A stretch of 64,000 nt of DNA from Elizabethkingia bruuniana (GCF_002024805.1 NZ_CP014337.1:4154001-4218000), one strand, 5' to 3'; positions 21,178 to 32,744 are shown, counted from the stretch's first letter. Numbers and translations are program-made. The notes: generated by a model from the letters alone, not told the origin.

Positions 21178-21534
21178 ATGGCATTAACAAAAGTTGAAAA
21201 AAGAATCAGAATCAAAAGAAGAGTAAGAGGCAAAATCTCCGGATCTGCTGAATTACCAAGATTATCTGTATTCAAAAGTAATAAAGAAATCTACGCTCAA
21301 TTAGTAGATGATAAAAGTGGGAAAACTTTAGTAGCAGCTTCTTCTCGTGAGAAAGATCTTGCTAACGAAAAGGGGACTAAAACTGAAATCTCCACACTTG
21401 TTGGTAAAAAGATCGCTGAAAAAGCAGTTGCTGCAGGTATTGGTTCAGTTGTGTTTGATAGAAATGGTTTCGTGTATCATGGTAGAGTAAAAGCTCTTGC
21501 TGATGGTGCTAGAGAAGGTGGACTTAAATTCTAA
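21178..21534 (+). CDS. rplR: Large-subunit ribosomal protein L18
   Basis: 118 residues, a 5S rRNA-binding protein. It shows [20 protein letters not shown] and the closing [20 protein letters not shown], both typical of L18. Confidence 0.97.
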   Translation: MALTKVEKRIRIKRRVRGKISGSAELPRLSVFKSNKEIYAQLVDDKSGKTLVAASSREKDLANEKGTKTEISTLVGKKIAEKAVAAGIGSVVFDRNGFVYHGRVKALADGAREGGLKF

Positions 21535-21552
21535 TTTTAAAAATCGGACAAT

Positions 21553-22074
21553 ATGTTAGGACTAGATAATATCGAAAGAGTAAAACCCGGAGGATTAGAA
21601 TTGACAGATCGCCTCGTGGCTGTTAACAGAGTAACTAAAGTAACTAAAGGTGGACGTGCGTTTGGATTTTCAGCTATCGTAGTGGTAGGTAATGAAGACG
21701 GCGTTATCGGTTATGGCCTTGGTAAGTCTAAAGAAGTTGCTTCTGCAATTTCTAAAGCTGTTGAGGATGCTAAGAAAAACTTAGTAAAAGTACCGGTAGT
21801 TAACCATACAATCCCTCACCAAACTACAGCTAGATACGGTGGAGCAGACATCTTCTTAAGACCTGCATCTCACGGTACAGGACTTATCGCAGGTGGTGCG
21901 GTACGTGCAGTACTAGAATCAGCTGGAGTACATGATGTACTTTCAAAATCTAAAGGATCTTCTAACCCACACAATGTGGTAAAAGCTACTTTCAAAGCTT
22001 TATTAGAAATCAGAAGACCTGAAGAAATTGCTAGAATGAGAGGTGTTTCATTAACAAAAGTGTTTAACGGTTAA
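21553..22074 (+). CDS. rpsE: Small-subunit ribosomal protein S5
   Basis: 173 residues. The double-stranded-RNA-binding-like N domain reads [20 protein letters not shown]. The C-terminal part has [21 protein letters not shown]5 works in mRNA helicase activity and decoding accuracy. Confidence 0.97.
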   Translation: MLGLDNIERVKPGGLELTDRLVAVNRVTKVTKGGRAFGFSAIVVVGNEDGVIGYGLGKSKEVASAISKAVEDAKKNLVKVPVVNHTIPHQTTARYGGADIFLRPASHGTGLIAGGAVRAVLESAGVHDVLSKSKGSSNPHNVVKATFKALLEIRRPEEIARMRGVSLTKVFNG

Positions 22075-22085
22075 TATTAAAAACA

Positions 22086-22265
22086 ATGGCAAAAATCGCA
22101 ATCAAACAAGTAAGAAGTGCTATTGGTAGAACAAAAAACCAAAAGCTAACACTAGAAGCATTAGGCTTGAAGAAATTACAACAAGTTGTAGAACATGAGG
22201 CTACTCCATCTATCTTAGGAATGGTAGCAACCGTAAGCCACTTAGTTGAAGTTCAGGAAAAATAG
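22086..22265 (+). CDS. rpmD: Large-subunit ribosomal protein L30
   Basis: A 59-residue frame: MAKIAIKQVRSAIGRTKNQK, then LTLEALGLKKLQQVVEHEAT and a C-terminal PSILGMVATVSHLVEVQEK. It is a clear L30 in its usual place between rpsE and rplO. A 149-nt spacer with two inverted repeats follows. Confidence 0.96.
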   Translation: MAKIAIKQVRSAIGRTKNQKLTLEALGLKKLQQVVEHEATPSILGMVATVSHLVEVQEK

Positions 22266-22414
22266 TAAGAATTTTAATATTCGGAGAATATTTGTTATCT
22301 TCACACCCGAATTTTCCAAAAATTCTCCGGATTATATAAAATCTGAAAAACGTATTTTTCACGAACGACTTTAGAAATAAAGATTCGTGAGTAAATCTAA
22401 AATCTATCAGAATT

Positions 22415-22864
22415 ATGAATTTAAATAACATACAACCGGCTTCAGGTTCTACTCACAATTCCAAAAGAATTGGTAGAGGACAAGGTAGCGGTAAAGGAGG
22501 TACTGCTACAAAAGGTCACAAAGGTCAAAAGGCTAGAGCTGGTTACTCTCAAAAAATCGGTTTTGAAGGGGGTCAGATGCCTTTGCAAAGAAGACTACCT
22601 AAATTCGGTTTCAAAAACGTTAACAGAAAAGAGTTCAAAGGTATCAACTTGGATACTATCCAATTGCTTATCGATACTAAAGGAATCACTGGTGATATCA
22701 CTAAAGATGTTTTAGTAGAGAACAACTTAGTTTCTAAAAACGACTTAGTAAAAATCTTAGGAAGAGGAGAATTGAAATCTAACATTTCAATCTCTGCTGA
22801 TAAGTTTACTAAATCAGCTGAAGAAGCAATCAACAAAGCAGGAGGTAAAGCAATTACTCTTTAA
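22415..22864 (+). CDS. rplO: Large-subunit ribosomal protein L15
   Basis: 149 residues. The glycine- and lysine-rich N-terminus includes KRIGRGQGSGKGGTATKGHK and GYSQKIGFEGGQMPLQRRLP, which thread into 23S rRNA. It lies 8 nt before secY, the usual order. Confidence 0.97.
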   Translation: MNLNNIQPASGSTHNSKRIGRGQGSGKGGTATKGHKGQKARAGYSQKIGFEGGQMPLQRRLPKFGFKNVNRKEFKGINLDTIQLLIDTKGITGDITKDVLVENNLVSKNDLVKILGRGELKSNISISADKFTKSAEEAINKAGGKAITL

Positions 22865-22872
22865 TCATTACA

Positions 22873-24252
22873 ATGAAAGGATTTATACAGACACTTAAAA
22901 ACATTTGGAGTTTAGAAGAACTTAGGAACAAGTTAGTTTTTACGTTCACGCTCATCTTGGTGTATAGATTCGCATCTTATATTTCCCTACCGGCCATTAA
23001 TATGGCAGAGGTAGGGAATCTTTTGCAAGTATACCAGAACCAAGGAGGAAGCAAACAAGCTTCTGGGCTTTTAGGCTTACTTTCTTCGTTCACCGGAGGT
23101 GCATTTAGCCGTGCATCTATTATGGCATTAGGGATTATGCCTTACATTTCGGCATCTATTATCGTTCAGTTGATGGGGATGGCTATTCCTTATCTTCAGA
23201 AATTGCAGAAAGATGGTGAAAGTGGGAGAAAAACCCTTAATCAGATTACGCGTTGGTTAACCATCGCTGTATGTTTGGTTCAAGCGCCTTCATATTTAGG
23301 TTCTATTACAGGATTGTTCTTGCCTTATACGCAGTTCAGTTCTGCTTATTATATAGATCCTAATTCTATTATGTTCTGGTTACCAAGTATTGTTATTTTG
23401 GTGACAGGATCTGTTTTCGCCATGTGGCTTGGAGAGAAAATTACTGATAAAGGAATCGGTAATGGTATCTCTATTCTTATTATGGTGGGGATCCTTGCAG
23501 ACCTTCCTATGGCTTTCATTCACGAGTTTCAGACTCAGACTGGTAAAGGTGGTTTAGGTACTATCATTATCTTAGTAGAGGTTCTGTTCTGGTTATTGGT
23601 AATCCTTTTAGCAATTATATTATCAGTTGCTGTAAGAAAAATCCCAATTCAGTATGTAAGCCGCGCTCAGGCAAGAGGAGGAGTTTCCAGAAACTTAATG
23701 GAAGGTGCCAGACAGTGGATACCTTTAAAAGTAAACGCTGCCGGAGTTATGCCAATCATTTTTGCTCAGGCATTAATGTTTGTTCCGGGGTTACTAACAA
23801 AAGTAGATGAGACCAATACATTTCTTGCAGGCTTTAAAAATGTTTTCAGCTGGCAGTACAATGTATTGTTTGCGATACTGATTATAATCTTTTCATTCTT
23901 CTACACTGCTATTACCATTCCGGTAAATCAGATGGCTGATGACCTTAAAAGGAATGGGGGGTTAATCCCTAAAGTAAGACCTGGAAAAGAGACGGCAGAT
24001 TATCTGGATGATATTTTATCCAAAATAACCTTGCCGGGTGCGATTTTTTTGTCTATCTTTGCAGTCCTTCCAGCAATAGTACATGGAACTGTTGTGCAAA
24101 CTGACAGGTTTGCTCTGTTCTTCGGTGGTACATCATTGTTGATTTTGGTTGGTGTTGTCTTGGATACTGTTCAACAAATTAACACATATTTGTTGAATCA
24201 TCACTATGATGGGTTAATGCAGTCTAAATTATCAAGAAACCCCAACTTATAG
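22873..24252 (+). CDS. secY: Protein translocase subunit SecY
   Basis: 459 residues with ten predicted membrane helices; it forms the Sec channel in the inner membrane with SecE and SecG. Landmarks are the plug-region helix near [20 protein letters not shown], the cytoplasmic loop with [14 protein letters not shown], and [20 protein letters not shown] before the last helices. In many bacteria map or adk lies between secY and infA; here infA follows directly after 16 nt. Confidence 0.97.
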   Translation: MKGFIQTLKNIWSLEELRNKLVFTFTLILVYRFASYISLPAINMAEVGNLLQVYQNQGGSKQASGLLGLLSSFTGGAFSRASIMALGIMPYISASIIVQLMGMAIPYLQKLQKDGESGRKTLNQITRWLTIAVCLVQAPSYLGSITGLFLPYTQFSSAYYIDPNSIMFWLPSIVILVTGSVFAMWLGEKITDKGIGNGISILIMVGILADLPMAFIHEFQTQTGKGGLGTIIILVEVLFWLLVILLAIILSVAVRKIPIQYVSRAQARGGVSRNLMEGARQWIPLKVNAAGVMPIIFAQALMFVPGLLTKVDETNTFLAGFKNVFSWQYNVLFAILIIIFSFFYTAITIPVNQMADDLKRNGGLIPKVRPGKETADYLDDILSKITLPGAIFLSIFAVLPAIVHGTVVQTDRFALFFGGTSLLILVGVVLDTVQQINTYLLNHHYDGLMQSKLSRNPNL

Positions 24253-24268
24253 AAGTATTGAATTTTTT

Positions 24269-24484
24269 ATGGCAAAACAAAAGCATATAGAACAGGATGG
24301 CGTGATAGTGGAAGCACTATCTAACGCCATGTTTCGTGTGGAGTTGGAAAATGGGCATATTCTTATCGCTCATATTTCCGGTAAGATGAGAATGCATTAT
24401 ATCAAACTTTTACCAGGAGACAAAGTAAGATTAGAGTTATCTCCTTACGATTTATCAAAAGGGAGAATAACATTCAGGTATTAA
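24269..24484 (+). CDS. infA: Translation initiation factor IF-1
   Basis: 71 residues with an S1-type OB fold. [20 protein letters not shown] starts it and [19 protein letters not shown] ends it. It blocks the A site during initiation. Placed between secY and rpmJ as in many bacteria. Confidence 0.97.
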   Translation: MAKQKHIEQDGVIVEALSNAMFRVELENGHILIAHISGKMRMHYIKLLPGDKVRLELSPYDLSKGRITFRY

Positions 24485-24511
24485 TAAAGCTTATAGCGCA
24501 AAGCAATAAAT

Positions 24512-24628
24512 ATGAAAGTTAGAGCATCAATTAAGAAAAGGAGTGCGGACTGTAAGATTGTAAGACGTAAAGGACGTCTTTATATCATTAACAAGAAGAA
24601 CCCAAAATTTAAACAAAGACAAGGTTAA
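24512..24628 (+). CDS. rpmJ: Large-subunit ribosomal protein L36, zinc-free form
   Basis: A 38-residue frame from the ATG at 24512: [20 protein letters not shown] then [18 protein letters not shown]. It has only one Cys (residue 14) and lacks the other Cys and His zinc ligands of standard L36. It is therefore the C-minus variant, used by bacteria under zinc limitation or, in Bacteroidota, as the normal copy. Confidence 0.95.
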   Translation: MKVRASIKKRSADCKIVRRKGRLYIINKKNPKFKQRQG

Positions 24629-24641
24629 TAGCAATTAAATT

Positions 24642-25019
24642 ATGGCAAGAATTGCAGGGGTAGATTTACCTAAAAACAAAAGAGGAGTAATTGGACTTAC
24701 TTACATCTACGGAGTAGGAAGAAGCACCGCTTCTGATATTCTTAAGAGCGCTGGTATCAGCGAAGATAAGAAAGTCAATGAATGGAATGACGATGAATTG
24801 GCAGCGATCAGAAACTTCATCTCTGAAAACATTAAAGTTGAAGGAGAACTAAGATCTGAAAAGCAATTGAACATCAAAAGATTGATGGACATTGGATGCC
24901 AACGAGGAATACGTCACAGACTTGGATTACCTTTAAGAGGCCAAAGAACGAAAAATAATTCTAGAACCCGTAAAGGAAAGAGAAAAACTGTTGCTAACAA
25001 GAAGAAGGCAAGTAAATAA
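24642..25019 (+). CDS. rpsM: Small-subunit ribosomal protein S13
   Basis: 125 residues. [20 protein letters not shown] starts it and [20 protein letters not shown] is near the end; the basic tail contacts tRNAs. First gene of the alpha-operon segment. Confidence 0.98.
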   Translation: MARIAGVDLPKNKRGVIGLTYIYGVGRSTASDILKSAGISEDKKVNEWNDDELAAIRNFISENIKVEGELRSEKQLNIKRLMDIGCQRGIRHRLGLPLRGQRTKNNSRTRKGKRKTVANKKKASK

Positions 25020-25030
25020 TCGTTAGAATC

Positions 25031-25420
25031 ATGGCAAAACAAACTAAAGTAGTTAAAAAAAGAAAAGTAAAAGTTGAAGCAATAGGCGAGGCACATATCC
25101 AAGCTTCTTTCAACAATATTATTATTTCTTTGACAAATAAAAACGGAGAGGTAATCTCTTGGGCATCTGCAGGTAAAATGGGCTTCAGAGGTTCTAAAAA
25201 GAATACACCATTTGCAGCACAAATGGCAGCTGAAAATTGTTCTCAGGTAGCTTATGAAGCAGGTCTTAGAAGAGTTAAAGTTTTTGTAAAAGGTCCTGGT
25301 GCTGGTAGAGAATCTGCTATCAGAACTATCCACAACTCAGGAATTGAAGTAAGTGAAATCGTTGATATCACTCCAATGCCGCACAACGGTTGTAGACCTC
25401 CAAAAAGAAGAAGAGTATAA
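25031..25420 (+). CDS. rpsK: Small-subunit ribosomal protein S11
   Basis: 129 residues. It has [20 protein letters not shown] and the conserved end [18 protein letters not shown]. It forms part of the 30S platform where the Shine-Dalgarno helix lies. Confidence 0.98.
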   Translation: MAKQTKVVKKRKVKVEAIGEAHIQASFNNIIISLTNKNGEVISWASAGKMGFRGSKKNTPFAAQMAAENCSQVAYEAGLRRVKVFVKGPGAGRESAIRTIHNSGIEVSEIVDITPMPHNGCRPPKRRRV

Positions 25421-25444
25421 TTTTAATCTCACAAATCTAAGACA

Positions 25445-26050
25445 ATGGCAAGATATATAGGACCAAAAACCAAAATTGCAAGAAAATTCGGTCAGGCAAT
25501 CTATGGTGATGATAAAAACTTTGAAAAAAGAAAATTCCCACCAGGACAACATGGACCAAACAAAAGAAGAGGTGCTAAGAAATCTGAATATGCAGTTCAG
25601 TTAGCTGAAAAACAAAAAGCAAAATATACTTACGGTATCCTTGAAAGACAATTCGCTAATCTATATGACAAAGCGCAAAGATCTAAAGGGGTAACTGGTG
25701 AAGTACTTCTTCAACTTTGTGAATCCAGATTAGATAACGTAGTTTACAGATTAGGATTTGCTAAAACCAGAGCAGGAGCAAGACAATTAGTTTCTCACAG
25801 ACACATCACTGTGAACGGAGAATTAGTTAACATTCCTTCTTATCAGCTTAAAGCTGGTGATGTAATTGCTGTAAGAGAGAAATCTAAATCTCTTGAAGTA
25901 ATCACTGACGCTTTAGCTTCTAAGGCTAGCTACGACTGGTTACAATACAATGACGAAACTAAAACTGGTACTTTTGTAAGTGCTCCTGAGAGAATTCAGA
26001 TCCCAGAAGAAATCAAAGAACAGTTAATCGTCGAATTATATTCTAAATAA
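25445..26050 (+). CDS. rpsD: Small-subunit ribosomal protein S4
   Basis: 201 residues. [20 protein letters not shown] opens it; the S4 RNA-binding domain includes [20 protein letters not shown] then [12 protein letters not shown]. It is a primary 16S rRNA binder. No zinc-type Cys cluster is seen at the N-terminus. Confidence 0.98.
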   Translation: MARYIGPKTKIARKFGQAIYGDDKNFEKRKFPPGQHGPNKRRGAKKSEYAVQLAEKQKAKYTYGILERQFANLYDKAQRSKGVTGEVLLQLCESRLDNVVYRLGFAKTRAGARQLVSHRHITVNGELVNIPSYQLKAGDVIAVREKSKSLEVITDALASKASYDWLQYNDETKTGTFVSAPERIQIPEEIKEQLIVELYSK

Positions 26051-26080
26051 TCTTTTTGAAAATTTGCTCAACCAATCATT

Positions 26081-27076
26081 ATGGCAATATTATCTTTTAT
26101 TAAACCCGATAAAGTAATCCTTCTTAACTCAACAGACTTCAGAGGTCAATTCGAATTCAGACCGTTGGAGCCAGGTTTCGGTTTAACAATCGGGAATGCA
26201 TTGAGAAGAGTTTTACTTTCTTCTCTAGAAGGGTTTGCTATTTCATCTATCAAAATTGAAGGTGTAGAGCATGAATTTTCTACTATCCCTGGTGTTATTG
26301 AAGATGTAACAGAAATCATCCTTAACCTTAAACAACTTCGTCTAAAAGCAAAAACCGAAGGTGCTACGGCAGAGCAGGTTTCTGTAAAAGTGACGGGTAA
26401 AGAGGAAATTACTGCTGGTGACTTTGCTTCAGCTATTAGTGGCTTTGAAGTACTAAACCCGGATTTAGTGATCTGTACTCTTAATAAGGATGTTAACTTT
26501 GAGATAACTTTCAATATTGAGAAAGGTAGAGGTTATGTTCCGTCAGATCAAAATAAATCTAACAATGCACCGATAGGCACTATAGCGATCGACTCTATTT
26601 TTACCCCAATCAAAAAGGTACAATATAGCATCGAAAACTATCGTGTTGAGCAGAAAACTGACTACGAGAAACTTATTCTTGATATCGAAACTGATGGGTC
26701 TATCACTCCTCAGAACGCTTTAACTGAAGCATCTAAAATATTAATTTACCACTTCATGTTGTTCTCTGATGAGCGTATCACTCTTGAGACTGAAGCCGTT
26801 AAAGCTTCTGCTCAGTACGATGAGGAAACGCTTCACACAAGACAACTTCTTAAGTCTAAACTTGCAGATATGGATTTATCTGTAAGAGCACTTAACTGCC
26901 TAAAAGCAGCTGAAGTTGAAACATTAGGTGAGTTAGTTTCTTTCAGCAAGTCGGATCTAATGAAATTTAGAAACTTCGGTAAGAAATCCCTTACTGAACT
27001 GGAAGAGCTAGTTCATGCCAAAGGACTTAACTTTGGTTTTGACGTAAGTAAATATAAGTTGGACGCTGATAAATAA
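26081..27076 (+). CDS. rpoA: DNA-directed RNA polymerase subunit alpha
   Basis: 331 residues. The N-terminal dimerisation domain has [20 protein letters not shown]. The C-terminal domain ends [20 protein letters not shown] and [20 protein letters not shown]. This is a standard housekeeping subunit. Confidence 0.98.
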   Translation: MAILSFIKPDKVILLNSTDFRGQFEFRPLEPGFGLTIGNALRRVLLSSLEGFAISSIKIEGVEHEFSTIPGVIEDVTEIILNLKQLRLKAKTEGATAEQVSVKVTGKEEITAGDFASAISGFEVLNPDLVICTLNKDVNFEITFNIEKGRGYVPSDQNKSNNAPIGTIAIDSIFTPIKKVQYSIENYRVEQKTDYEKLILDIETDGSITPQNALTEASKILIYHFMLFSDERITLETEAVKASAQYDEETLHTRQLLKSKLADMDLSVRALNCLKAAEVETLGELVSFSKSDLMKFRNFGKKSLTELEELVHAKGLNFGFDVSKYKLDADK

Positions 27077-27085
27077 TCCTAAACA

Positions 27086-27601
27086 ATGAGACACGGTAAA
27101 AAATTCAACCACTTAGGTAGAACAGCTTCTCACAGAAGTGCTATGCTTTCAAACATGGCATGTTCCCTAATTGAACATAAAAGAATCCATACTACAGTTG
27201 CTAAAGCTAAAGCACTGAGAGTATTCGTAGAGCCTATCCTTACAAAATCTAAGGAAGATTCTACTCACAACAGAAGAGTAGTTTTCTCTTACCTACAAAA
27301 CAAAGAAGTAGTAAGCGAACTATTCAGAACTGTAGCACCTAAAATCGCTACCAGAAATGGTGGTTATACAAGAATCATCAAAACTGGTTTCAGACCTGGT
27401 GATGCTGCAGATACTGCACTTATCGAACTAGTTGACTTCAACGAGCTTTACAATCCAAACGAAGCTGAGAAGAAAACTACAAGAAGAAGCAGAAGAGCTA
27501 CAACTACTAAAAAAGCTGAGGCTGCTCCGGTTGCTGAAGCTAAAGTTGAAGAAACTGAAGCTCCGGTTGCTGATGCAACTGAAGAAAAAACTGAAGAATA
27601 A
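27086..27601 (+). CDS. rplQ: Large-subunit ribosomal protein L17 with long acidic tail
   Basis: 171 residues, compared with 127 in E. coli. The conserved fold runs [20 protein letters not shown] to about residue 125. After that comes a low-complexity extension, first basic ([16 protein letters not shown]), then Ala/Glu-rich ([20 protein letters not shown]). It is the last gene of the long operon, followed by a strong terminator. Confidence 0.97.
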   Translation: MRHGKKFNHLGRTASHRSAMLSNMACSLIEHKRIHTTVAKAKALRVFVEPILTKSKEDSTHNRRVVFSYLQNKEVVSELFRTVAPKIATRNGGYTRIIKTGFRPGDAADTALIELVDFNELYNPNEAEKKTTRRSRRATTTKKAEAAPVAEAKVEETEAPVADATEEKTEE

Positions 27602-27622
27602 TATTCTTTCAGATATAAAAAT

Positions 27623-27656
27623 AAAACCGTTCAGATTTCTGAACGGTTTTTTTATT
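27623..27656 (+). terminator. Intrinsic terminator of the ribosomal-protein operon
   Basis: AAAACCGTTCAGA (27623-27635) pairs with TCTGAACGGTTTT (27638-27650), followed by a run of T. It lies 21 nt after the rplQ stop. Read on the other strand it sits just beyond the stop of the small peptide gene (27668), so it may serve both transcripts. Confidence 0.9.
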
Positions 27657-27667
27657 TTACAAAACCT

Positions 27668-27838
27668 CTAAAATTGAGGTGGCGGAACCGGGAAGTGATT
27701 ACATTTATCCGGATCAATCGGAAGGCATGCTCCATGCTGGCTGTAATACTGACAATAACCTTCAGGACACTTTCCTCCCATTGGCGGAGCAGCGGCTCCC
27801 TGAATTTGTTTCAGGTCTGTTTTTGATAATTTTTTCAT
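27668..27838 (-). CDS. Small Cys-containing peptide with bacteriocin-like leader
   Basis: A 56-residue frame. The N-terminus MKKLSKTDLKQIQGAAAPPM then GG resembles the LxxxxLxxIxGG leaders that C39 transporters cleave. Either the Gly-Ala at 14-15 or the Gly-Gly at 21-22 could be the processing site. The remainder, KCPEGYCQYYSQHGACLPID then PDKCNHFPVPPPQF, has four Cys (residues 24, 29, 38, 46) that could form two disulfides. Such short peptides are common in Chryseobacterium and Elizabethkingia and are annotated there as bacteriocin-like; their activity is generally unproven. No transporter, modification or immunity gene is adjacent. A C39 exporter lies at 63107. Confidence 0.7.
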   Translation of the reverse strand: MKKLSKTDLKQIQGAAAPPMGGKCPEGYCQYYSQHGACLPIDPDKCNHFPVPPPQF

Positions 27839-28056
27839 AATAATACTTTTGAATTAATTGGTTGGTTTGCTGAATTTAAATAAAATTTTTAGACGTTGGA
27901 GAAGTCATTTAATCTTTATACTGTTTTAACAAATATTCGTATGTAAGGAGTCAATATTAGAATAGGGCTATAAATTCATAATTATAAAAATACTATCTCC
28001 GGATGGTATTTTTTATGTCCTTTCATTTCCATAACTTAGCCAAAACTTTTTAACCT

Positions 28057-29943
28057 ATGAAAAACCTGCAAAGACTTTTAGTCCTGTTTGTTTTATTTGC
28101 ATGTAATGTGCTTATATTTTCTCAATCCAAAAAAAGTACGTTTGAGATTAAAAACGGACATTTTTTATTAAACGGAAAGCCCTTCTCTATTCACTCCGGA
28201 GAAATGCATTATCCCCGAATTCCACAAGAATACTGGAAACATCGTCTTCAAATGATGAAGGCAATGGGATTAAATGCCGTTACAACTTATGTTTTCTGGA
28301 ATTACCATGAAGAAAGTCCGGGGAAATGGAACTGGTCCGGAGAAAAAGACTTAAAGAAATTTATAAAAACTGCACAAGAAGTAGGATTATATGTAATTAT
28401 AAGACCTGGCCCGTATGTATGTGCCGAATGGGAATTTGGAGGCTATCCATGGTGGCTGCAAAATATTAAAGGATTAAAAATCCGTGAAGACAACGATCAG
28501 TTCCTTGCGGAAACCCAGAAATATATTACACAATTATACAATCAGGTAAAAGACCTTCAAATTACTAATGGGGGGCCTGTTATTATGGTGCAGGCGGAAA
28601 ATGAATTTGGTTCATTTGTAGCACAACGTAAAGATATTCCACTTGCAAGTCACCGTACCTATAATGCAAAGATTGTAAAGCAGCTTAAAGATGCCGGATT
28701 TAGTGTACCAATGTTTACTTCCGACGGTTCATGGTTATTTGAAGGTGGTAGTGTTGTAGGTGCTTTGCCAACTGCTAATGGAGAGGATAATATTGAGAAC
28801 CTTAAAAAAGTGGTGAACCAGTATAATAACAATCAGGGACCTTATATGGTTGCTGAATTTTACCCTGGATGGTTGGGGCACTGGGCAGAAAAATTCCCTA
28901 GAGTGGATGCCGGTACTGTAGCACGCCAGACAGATAAATATCTTAAAAATGATGTTTCCTTCAACTACTATATGGTACACGGCGGAACTAATTTTGGATT
29001 TACTAACGGTGCAAACTACGACAAGAATCATGATATTCAACCAGACTTAACATCTTATGATTATGATGCTCCTATTACGGAAGCGGGCTGGAGAACTCCT
29101 AAATATGATTCATTGCGTGCAGTTATTTCCAAGCATACAAAAGCTAAACTTCCGGAAATACCAGCTCCAATAAAAGTAATTGATATTAAAGATATCAAGC
29201 TAAGCAAGTTATACAACTTCTTCAACTATGCAGAAGGACAGCAAGTAGTAAAAGGTGACAAGCCTCTTTCCTTTGAAGAACTTAATCAGGGACATGGATA
29301 TGTACTTTACCGCCGTCATTTCAACCAACCGATTAGCGGTACTCTTGACTTAAAGGGACTTCGTGATTATGCAACAATTTATATTAACGGAGAAAAAGTA
29401 GGAGAACTGAACAGATACTATAACCAGTATACAATGCCAATTGATATTCCGTTTAACTCTACATTAGAGATCTTAGTGGAAAATTGGGGAAGAATTAATT
29501 ATGGTTCCCGCATTAATGAAAATACAAAAGGAATTATCTCTGCAGTTAAGATTGGAGATACAGAAATTACAGGCAATTGGGAAATGACTAAATTACCTTT
29601 CCCAGATCAGTTCGCGTCAACAATCAAGGCTAAACCTGTTGAAGGTAGTAAGCTGGGACAACTGAAAGATGTTCCTGTATTGTATCAAGGGGAATTTGAA
29701 CTGACTGAAGCAGGGGATACTTTTATCGATATGCAAAACTGGGGTAAAGGTGTCATCTTCGTAAACGGTAGAAATATTGGACGTTTCTGGAAAGTGGGAC
29801 CACAACAGACGCTTTACATTCCGGGAGTATGGCTGAAGAAAGGTAAGAATGAGATTATTATTTTTGATCAGCTAAACCAAAAGGTACAAAGTACTGTTTC
29901 AACTGTTAAAACTCCTATATTGGATCAGTTGGTAAAACCATAA
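28057..29943 (+). CDS. Beta-galactosidase, glycoside hydrolase family 35
   Basis: 628 residues with signal peptide (MKNLQRLLVLFVLFACNVLI then FSQ), so exported. The GH35 barrel is clear: HSGEMHYPRIPQEYWKHRLQ, GPYVCAEWEFGGYPWWL, QAENEFGSF and MVAEFYPGWLGHW. By clan logic Glu183 (in NE) is the acid/base and Glu267 the nucleophile. The C-terminal third holds beta-sandwich domains, including WGKGVIFVNGRNIGRFWKVG. It removes terminal beta-linked galactose from oligosaccharides. It is flanked by the small peptide gene and enolase, and followed by its own terminator. Confidence 0.93.
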   Translation: MKNLQRLLVLFVLFACNVLIFSQSKKSTFEIKNGHFLLNGKPFSIHSGEMHYPRIPQEYWKHRLQMMKAMGLNAVTTYVFWNYHEESPGKWNWSGEKDLKKFIKTAQEVGLYVIIRPGPYVCAEWEFGGYPWWLQNIKGLKIREDNDQFLAETQKYITQLYNQVKDLQITNGGPVIMVQAENEFGSFVAQRKDIPLASHRTYNAKIVKQLKDAGFSVPMFTSDGSWLFEGGSVVGALPTANGEDNIENLKKVVNQYNNNQGPYMVAEFYPGWLGHWAEKFPRVDAGTVARQTDKYLKNDVSFNYYMVHGGTNFGFTNGANYDKNHDIQPDLTSYDYDAPITEAGWRTPKYDSLRAVISKHTKAKLPEIPAPIKVIDIKDIKLSKLYNFFNYAEGQQVVKGDKPLSFEELNQGHGYVLYRRHFNQPISGTLDLKGLRDYATIYINGEKVGELNRYYNQYTMPIDIPFNSTLEILVENWGRINYGSRINENTKGIISAVKIGDTEITGNWEMTKLPFPDQFASTIKAKPVEGSKLGQLKDVPVLYQGEFELTEAGDTFIDMQNWGKGVIFVNGRNIGRFWKVGPQQTLYIPGVWLKKGKNEIIIFDQLNQKVQSTVSTVKTPILDQLVKP

Positions 29944-29967
29944 ATATTATTACTTTACGCATAAAAT

Positions 29968-31329
<1,362 letters not shown>

Positions 31330-31348
31330 CAATTAAAAGTATCTCTCC

Positions 31349-31379
31349 TTGCAGTATTCTGCAAAATAGAGTATTTTTA
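31349..31379 (+). promoter_or_regulatory. Probable promoter of gltA
   Basis: TTG (31349-31351), 20-nt spacer, TATTTTTA (31372-31379), one base off TAnnTTTG, and 21 nt from the start codon. Confidence 0.45.
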
Positions 31380-31399
31380 GACAAATAAATCAAAATAAT

Positions 31400-32686
31400 A
31401 TGTCAGACAATAAAGTTGTTCTAAACTATGATGGACAGGCTTATGAGTATCCGATCGTAGAAAGCACTCTGGGAGATAGAGGAATCGATATCTCCAAGCT
31501 AAGAGACCAGACTGGTCTTATCACTTTAGATTTAGGTTATAAAAATACAGGAGCTACAATTAGCGAAATTACTTACCTAGATGGTGATCAGGGAGAATTG
31601 TTCTACAGAGGCTATCCGATTGATCAAATTGCTGAGAAATCTAATTTTACTGAAGTAATGTATTTGCTATTAAATGGCGAATTACCAAACAAAGAACAAT
31701 TCAGTGGTTTTGAAAGCAACATAAAGAAGTATAACTTCATTGCTGACGAGATGAAGAAAATTATCGATGTTTTCCCTCGTTCAGCTCACCCTATGGGCGT
31801 ATTATCTTCCTTAACTTCTGCACTTACAGCATTCAATCCGAAGGCTGTAGATGTAAGCTCTAAAGAAGATCTTGACCATGCTGCTGAACTAATGATTGCT
31901 AAGTTTGCTCATCTTTGTGCTTGGACTTACAGAAAAACTCAGGGATTACCATTGAACCATGGAGACAACAAACTTAACTATGTTGAAAACTTCTACAAAA
32001 TGGCATTCAGATTACCAAATGAGGAATTTGAATTAGATCCTGTTGTAGTAGGCGCATTAGATAAGTTATTAATTCTTCATGCTGATCACGAACAAAACTG
32101 TTCTACTTCTACAGTAAGAATGGTAGGTTCTGCTCACACTGGTCTTTTTGCTTCTATTTCTGCAGGTGTTTCTGCATTATGGGGACCTCTTCACGGAGGA
32201 GCTAACCAAGCAGTAATTGAAATGCTTGAAATGATTGACAAAGACGGTGGTGATGTATCCAAGTATGTAGCAAAAGCTAAAGATAAAAATGATAACTTCC
32301 GTTTAATGGGCTTCGGACACAGAGTTTACAAAAACTTTGACCCAAGAGCTAAAATCATTAAAAAAGCAGCTGATGATATCCTAGGTAAATTAGGAATTCA
32401 GGACAAAGCTTTAGATATTGCAATGCAATTAGAAAAAGTGGCTTTGGAAGACGATTACTTCGTAGAAAGAAAACTATATCCAAACGTAGATTTCTACTCA
32501 GGTATTATTTACAGAGCTTTAGGAATTCCTACAGAAATGTTTACAGTAATGTTTGCATTAGGAAGACTACCAGGATGGATCGCTCAGTGGAAAGAAATGA
32601 GACTGAAAGGAGATCCAATCGGAAGACCAAGACAAGTTTATCAAGGAGCAAAGGAAAGAAACTATGTTCCTATGGAAAACAGATAA
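31400..32686 (+). CDS. gltA: Citrate synthase
   Basis: 428 residues, type II (E. coli-like hexameric) length. It condenses acetyl-CoA and oxaloacetate. Landmarks are YRGYPIDQIAEKSNFTEVMY, LHADHEQNCSTSTVRMVGSA, LWGPLHGGANQAVIEMLEMI and the active-site loop MGFGHRVYKNFDPRAKI. It lies 70 nt after eno with its own likely promoter and a downstream terminator. Confidence 0.97.
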   Translation: MSDNKVVLNYDGQAYEYPIVESTLGDRGIDISKLRDQTGLITLDLGYKNTGATISEITYLDGDQGELFYRGYPIDQIAEKSNFTEVMYLLLNGELPNKEQFSGFESNIKKYNFIADEMKKIIDVFPRSAHPMGVLSSLTSALTAFNPKAVDVSSKEDLDHAAELMIAKFAHLCAWTYRKTQGLPLNHGDNKLNYVENFYKMAFRLPNEEFELDPVVVGALDKLLILHADHEQNCSTSTVRMVGSAHTGLFASISAGVSALWGPLHGGANQAVIEMLEMIDKDGGDVSKYVAKAKDKNDNFRLMGFGHRVYKNFDPRAKIIKKAADDILGKLGIQDKALDIAMQLEKVALEDDYFVERKLYPNVDFYSGIIYRALGIPTEMFTVMFALGRLPGWIAQWKEMRLKGDPIGRPRQVYQGAKERNYVPMENR

Positions 32687-32711
32687 TATTCCTCAAAGAA
32701 TATCATAAATC

Positions 32712-32744
32712 AGAATCCCAAAATTTATTTTGGGATTCTTTTTA
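32712..32744 (+). terminator. Intrinsic terminator after gltA
   Basis: AGAATCCCAAAAT (32712-32724) pairs perfectly with ATTTTGGGATTCT (32727-32739), followed by TTTTTATTT. Confidence 0.85.

Noticed and set aside
27432-27671. 79-codon frame overlapping rplQ
   Set aside because: A shifted reading of the low-complexity L17 tail and terminator; highly repetitive Leu/Lys composition.
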